Source: a virus. Taken from it: a stretch of 43,205 bases of DNA. The stretch is from IMG/VR virus record IMGVR_UViG_3300030012_002183, positions 1 through 43,205 of that record, one strand, 5' to 3'. Shown here piece after piece: positions 40,135 through 43,205 of this stretch. Positions within the stretch are counted from its first letter, which is position 1, and each line of letters begins with the position of its first letter. Both the position numbers and the translations under genes were made by a program. The notes beneath the pieces are model-generated. The model was not told the DNA's origin, did no database searches, and saw only the letters and a list, made by a program, of their open reading frames with translations.

Positions 40135-40475
40135 CACGACACCCACTTGTCTTCGAGTTGGCTGATAGCCACGATGGCTCTCATGGCGTAGGAAAACTCC
40201 ATTTTGCGAAAGAAGAATGGTCCGTCGGTCGAGGGTAGTTTCAACCAACGCTCTGTGATGTGGTATTGGAAGGGTCGTCCACCCTCCCAAGAGCGAATCT
40301 GCAAAACACCTGGCATGTTGGGGTGAGGCTTGAATTGGAACTCTGGCCATTCATCGTCCCAGGCCTTCATGTCGGCGGGGTTCTTGTCCTTCTCTTTGAC
40401 AGCAGCAAAGAAGCGGCGGCTGGCCTCGTCAAAGTGGGCCTGTTCTTCGGCATCGGTAATGTCTTGGTCGGTCAT
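40134..40475 (-). CDS. Unknown protein in ArdC operon (113 aa)
   Basis: The product begins MTDQDITDAEEQAHFDEASR with an acidic helix. A beta part follows (GVLQIRSWEGGRPFQYHITE) and a final helix (YAMRAIVAISQLEDKW). ATGA overlap with the upstream gene, whose poly-Glu tail encodes the SD. No family recognised. Confidence 0.6.
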   Translation of the reverse strand: MTDQDITDAEEQAHFDEASRRFFAAVKEKDKNPADMKAWDDEWPEFQFKPHPNMPGVLQIRSWEGGRPFQYHITERWLKLPSTDGPFFFRKMEFSYAMRAIVAISQLEDKWVS

Positions 40476-40942
40476 TCTTCTTCCTCCTCTTCTTTGTCAA
40501 AGTCCATGTAATCAACACGGCCCATGAGGAAGGCGTGGACTGAACAAGATGGCTCCTCCCCATTCGGGCACAGAATCTCAGCCCACATTTGATTCGCTTC
40601 AACCCCCATGTCCTCCAGGTTGTCAAATTCTTCCTGAAAAGAGCAGTTCCACCAATAATTGTGGTCAATGTTTCCAATTTCCCAAGATACCCACACATTA
40701 GAACTGGCTTTCAGACATTCAATGGTTTTCCAGGAGGTGGGGTCGCTTTTATCTGCCAGCACAAGGTCTCGACCTTTGTGCATCCTGCCCTTCCCTGCTT
40801 TGATGTGGAGCCCTTTCACTCCATTGACTCTCTTTTGAGCCACCATCCGACAAACTTCCACAAACTCAAACCATGGAGTGTTGTGGTAGTTCAGGTCAAC
40901 GCTTGCATTTGCTCTTGGGTATCTGTATGGTTCTTCACTCAT
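40472..40942 (-). CDS. Unknown protein with poly-Glu end (156 aa)
   Basis: From ATG 40942 the product begins MSEEPYRYPRANASVDLNYH; the longer frame to 40987 lies inside ArdC and is not used. It is mixed alpha/beta, with basic VNGVKGLHIKAGKGRMHKGR in the middle and DKEEEEEE at the end. The SD GGAGGAAAAG lies in the ArdC tail. Function unknown; genes next to ArdC often assist antirestriction, but there is no direct evidence. Confidence 0.6.
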   Translation of the reverse strand: MSEEPYRYPRANASVDLNYHNTPWFEFVEVCRMVAQKRVNGVKGLHIKAGKGRMHKGRDLVLADKSDPTSWKTIECLKASSNVWVSWEIGNIDHNYWWNCSFQEEFDNLEDMGVEANQMWAEILCPNGEEPSCSVHAFLMGRVDYMDFDKEEEEEE

Positions 40943-41945
40943 CTTTCTTTTCCTCCTCCTCGAATGTTGTTTGGAGAATGTAATCAACGGCTGCTTGTGC
41001 CCTTGACCCTGCTTTGATGATAAAGCCTGGGTCGGAATCCAATCGCTTCAGCCAACTGGCGATGTAGGATGCTTGGTTTTCAAGACCATCTTCCAATGCT
41101 TCGGAAGGTAGGATGTTGAAATGTCTGCACAAAAGGGATGCACCCATCTCGGCAACCAGCTCCTCGAAGGCGTATTCTTTGTCTCCGAAGATGCCGAATG
41201 TCCTGTTCTTGCGCTTTGGGTGGCCTGTTGAATGAATGGACTCGTGGAACAATGTGGGGAGCATGGCGTAGCCATCTGGGAACGCATGGCGGTCTGGCAT
41301 ACCGATGGAATCTCTGCCCAACGAATAGAAGGCACGGGCACCGCCCCAACTGACCGGGATGCCCTCCTTGTCGAGGTAGATGTCAAACAACTCCTGTTCA
41401 ATGGCTTCCTCCCGCTCGGTCATGGATAACTTCTCCTCCTCGGACAGGTCAATCGGGTTTGCTGGGATGTTGGTTTGGCTCCTGCCGAACACTTTGAACC
41501 ACTTGAGAATAGGGATTCGCTTTTCTTCCTCGTTGCCGTAGTCGTCCTTCTCTTTGATTTTTATGAGATTGAAATAGACAACTGTGTGGGCCGACATACC
41601 CTTCTGCACGCCATAATAGGTAGTGGTGTGCTTGTAAGGTTTGCCGTTTTTGCCCTCTCGCAGTTCGTATTCGCCCTGCTCGATAGCATACTTGCGGCCT
41701 ACCTCCGACCACTGCTTGAACGATGCAAACTCGGTGTCGCCAGCAAACTGGAGGATGAATTGATTGACTCCACGGTAGGGTTTGCCTGACACGATGTTGT
41801 GAGCCATGCCCGTCGAGCACTTGCTGGTGTCCCATGGCTTGTTCCACGGTTTGACACCTTCTTTGATTTGCTTCTTGAACATATCGGCAATCTCCTGCAC
41901 GACTTTGGCTCGTGCGTTGGCCGCCTTGTTTCCTTTTCCGCTCAT
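40935..41945 (-). CDS. ardC: ArdC-like antirestriction protein with zincin metallopeptidase domain
   Basis: The 336-residue protein has the ArdC/TraC-type N-terminal DNA-binding region (residues about 10-130: WNKPWDTSKCSTGMAHNIVS, KPYRGVNQFIL, GKPYKHTTTYYGVQKG). A C-terminal zincin domain follows with H234-E-S-I-H238 and GH at 241-242, and the downstream acidic block EELVAEMGASLL. ArdC proteins of conjugative plasmids bind single-stranded DNA and protect entering DNA from restriction. Here it is the first gene of its operon and may act early in infection. A GGAGGT SD lies 8 bases before ATG 41945. Confidence 0.85.
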   Translation of the reverse strand: MSGKGNKAANARAKVVQEIADMFKKQIKEGVKPWNKPWDTSKCSTGMAHNIVSGKPYRGVNQFILQFAGDTEFASFKQWSEVGRKYAIEQGEYELREGKNGKPYKHTTTYYGVQKGMSAHTVVYFNLIKIKEKDDYGNEEEKRIPILKWFKVFGRSQTNIPANPIDLSEEEKLSMTEREEAIEQELFDIYLDKEGIPVSWGGARAFYSLGRDSIGMPDRHAFPDGYAMLPTLFHESIHSTGHPKRKNRTFGIFGDKEYAFEELVAEMGASLLCRHFNILPSEALEDGLENQASYIASWLKRLDSDPGFIIKAGSRAQAAVDYILQTTFEEEEKKDE

Positions 41946-41985
41946 GTTTCATAACCTCCGCTAACAAGTATCTGATTGTGTGTCA

Positions 41986-41994
41986 GCATATAAA
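41986..41994 (-). promoter_or_regulatory. TATA box with CATTG flank, ArdC operon
   Basis: Plus-strand CAGCATATAAACATTG, shared with 39834. Transcription should start near 41964, giving a leader of about 19 bases that contains GGAGGT. Confidence 0.65.
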
Positions 41995-42037
41995 CATTGT
42001 GTTCGGGCATCTGCATCACGGTTTTTGTCTGCAATTT

Positions 42038-42316
42038 CTAATTTCGGTGCGATTTTGGATTTCGCCTATTTTTCTTGATTTCGTCTGTCAAAACACCATA
42101 CCAGTGAAGTTGTTTTTCGAGCTCAGCGAGCGACATCAAGCTCTTTCCACCATCCTCACTCATCACAAGCCACATGCTCTCAGATTTGTGGTAGTGTCTT
42201 GGTTTGCACAATCGCCAGTATTTTTCGTCATACCTGATAACAACCCATCCTCTGGATTTATGGCTTCCTGCCATAGCCCATGCAGCTGGGATTTGTTTCC
42301 AGGTGGTGAACATCAT
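42038..42316 (-). CDS. Unknown basic protein (92 aa)
   Basis: The product begins MMFTTWKQIPAAWAMAGSHK and is basic and Trp-rich, with GWVVIRYDEKYWRLCKPRHY as strands and a basic end (KKNRRNPKSHRN). The start overlaps the previous stop as ATGA. Last gene of its operon. Function unknown. Confidence 0.6.
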   Translation of the reverse strand: MMFTTWKQIPAAWAMAGSHKSRGWVVIRYDEKYWRLCKPRHYHKSESMWLVMSEDGGKSLMSLAELEKQLHWYGVLTDEIKKNRRNPKSHRN

Positions 42317-42612
42317 GAGGCCCGCCGGAAAAAGTCAGTGATTTTACGAAAAGGAAGCTTGGAGTGCATTTGGCAGTCGGGGCAAGGCCATTGCAGGACT
42401 TTGGGCGGAAGCCTGAAATCTACGGTGTGAATCTCACCACGATAGAAGGCTTCGAGGCTGTCGAGACTGCAGAAGGCATCAACACCTGGTTCGTGTGGAT
42501 GGCAAGGGTAGTAGGCGATGGAGCCGTCTCCATGGCGATGCAGAGCACCGACCACACGCCCTCGTTGGTGCTTGCAGAGCTTGATTGGGATTCTCTCACT
42601 CACGGCGTTCAT
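42313..42612 (-). CDS. Small Cys/His-rich protein (99 aa)
   Basis: The product begins MNAVSERIPIKLCKHQRGRV and has scattered Cys and His (YYPCHPHEP, WPCPDCQMHSK). The CPDC pair plus upstream His/Cys could hold zinc. The C-terminus is basic. It overlaps the upstream gene by 17 bases. Function unknown. Confidence 0.55.
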   Translation of the reverse strand: MNAVSERIPIKLCKHQRGRVVGALHRHGDGSIAYYPCHPHEPGVDAFCSLDSLEAFYRGEIHTVDFRLPPKVLQWPCPDCQMHSKLPFRKITDFFRRAS

Positions 42613-42793
42613 CTCCGAAAATCAAAATGGGCTCAGTCAGCACACGGCCCTGCTTGTCAATCCATATCTCATAGATTGACATGTGAGGAGTCGGGTCCAT
42701 GATGAGTGCTTCCATCGCATCAAGCTGGGTCGGGTATTTGCCTCGGCGTTTGCCGTCAGCGTAGGCCCAATACCAAGCCGTGCCTTCGGTCAT
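42596..42793 (-). CDS. Small protein, unknown (65 aa)
   Basis: The product begins MTEGTAWYWAYADGKRRGKY, with strands (MSIYEIWIDKQGRVLTEPIL) and an acidic end. The start forms ATGA with the upstream stop. Function unknown. Confidence 0.55.
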   Translation of the reverse strand: MTEGTAWYWAYADGKRRGKYPTQLDAMEALIMDPTPHMSIYEIWIDKQGRVLTEPILIFGDERRE

Positions 42794-43023
42794 TCAGCCA
42801 ACCCCAAAGTCCAAGCGTGAACCCAATCGTCAGTCTCAAGTCGGCCGCAGTGCTCGCATTTCGAGCAACCGCTGGGAACATGAACACCACTCCCGATTGC
42901 GAGAGCAGGTTCCAACATGACCTTGACAAAGGAATGCTTGCAAGGCCCAAGCATGTCTGGTGAGTAGGAGATGTAGGCGGGCTTCCATGAAGGTCCGAAG
43001 GTGTAGGGGTGGTTCACTGCCAT
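42790..43023 (-). CDS. Small protein with Cys knuckle (77 aa)
   Basis: The product begins MAVNHPYTFGPSWKPAYISY and has CSKCEHC near residue 53, plus an earlier CKH, that could bind zinc. ATG 43023 lies inside the end of the upstream partial gene (10-base overlap). Function unknown. Confidence 0.55.
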   Translation of the reverse strand: MAVNHPYTFGPSWKPAYISYSPDMLGPCKHSFVKVMLEPALAIGSGVHVPSGCSKCEHCGRLETDDWVHAWTLGLAE

Positions 43024-43205
43024 GGCATCCCAGCCTCCTCAGCACGCTTGGCGTGTTTGTCGTGGAATGCCTTGTTCTCCTCACGGAAGAGGAAAGGTGT
43101 GTGCTCCAGCACATCGTCAACTCCTTTGTAGCACAAATCCCAGCGGATTGACTCGATGAGTGCTTCGTGAACCTCTGGAAGGTGAATGCAGGTGGTGAAG
43201 TTGGT
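43014..43205 (-). CDS. Unknown protein, C-terminal 63 residues (5' end outside window)
   Basis: A minus-strand frame is open from the window edge to TGA 43016-43014. It includes HLPEVHEALIESIRWDLCYK and HDKHAKRAEEAGMPWQ and is helical and charged. Its 10-base overlap with the next gene matches the coupling style of the operon, which supports it. No family recognised from the fragment. Confidence 0.5.
   Translation of the reverse strand, partial: TNFTTCIHLPEVHEALIESIRWDLCYKGVDDVLEHTPFLFREENKAFHDKHAKRAEEAGMPWQ

Noticed and set aside
1-43205. tRNA genes, rRNA, CRISPR arrays, insertion sequences, integrase or attachment sites
   Set aside because: None was recognised on either strand. A dedicated tRNA scan was not possible, so a degenerate tRNA could have been missed.

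Overview
The window looks like part of the genome of a tailed double-stranded DNA virus of archaea. Virion genes of Caudoviricetes type (head-tail adaptor, neck, tail terminator, tail tube, tail chaperone, tape measure, tail hub) sit beside a DNA replication set of archaeal/eukaryotic type: family B polymerase, PCNA-like clamp, RFC small subunit, MCM-like helicase, archaeal primase, RPA-like protein, XPF/Hef-type nuclease. The minus-strand genes are preceded by archaeal TATA boxes at a fixed leaderless distance. Gene content and intermediate GC resemble the magroviruses attributed to Marine Group II Euryarchaeota (Poseidoniales). That placement is inference from gene content; no host marker is present.

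Bases 1-16200 are on the plus strand and hold late/structural genes: the end of a tail fibre with tandem repeats, several small proteins including a possible lysis pair, then head-tail connection, tail terminator, tail tube, small virion proteins, a G/GT tail chaperone pair with a -1 slippery site, a 1166-residue tape measure protein and a giant tail hub. Capsid, portal and terminase must lie outside the window. Two promoters with the same ATATAGCCTG box, each exactly 41 bp from a start codon, precede the tail tube gene and a probable virion protein.

Bases 16197-43205 are on the minus strand and converge on the hub gene with a 4-base overlap. Read in the direction of transcription (right to left), the operons are: small unknown proteins; an ArdC-type antirestriction protein; a long run of overlapping small genes, many Cys-rich; an AAA+ MCM-like helicase operon; more Cys-rich microproteins ending in the clamp loader; RPA-like protein and RecA/Sak4-like ATPase; sliding clamp; a PLP-dependent enzyme; an amino-type and a C5-type DNA methyltransferase; a helix-turn-helix protein; PolB; a Cas4/RecB-like Fe-S nuclease; a primase with a PriL-type Fe-S domain; and an ERCC4 nuclease. 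Most operons begin with a box of the form CTTTATAT(G/C)C about 24 bases before the first codon, so their first genes are probably leaderless, while downstream genes overlap by 1-10 bases and use GGTGA or GGAGGA Shine-Dalgarno sites lying inside the previous gene.

Together the right arm supplies a nearly self-sufficient archaeal-type replisome plus functions against host restriction (two methyltransferases, ArdC, possibly the PLP enzyme). The left arm builds a long, tape-measured tail. Several real genes are shorter than 60 codons and are added here from direct reading: 854-1018, 1280-1432, 5499-5645, 16952-17107, 29301-29396, 29393-29551, 31298-31477 and the partial gene 43014-43205.
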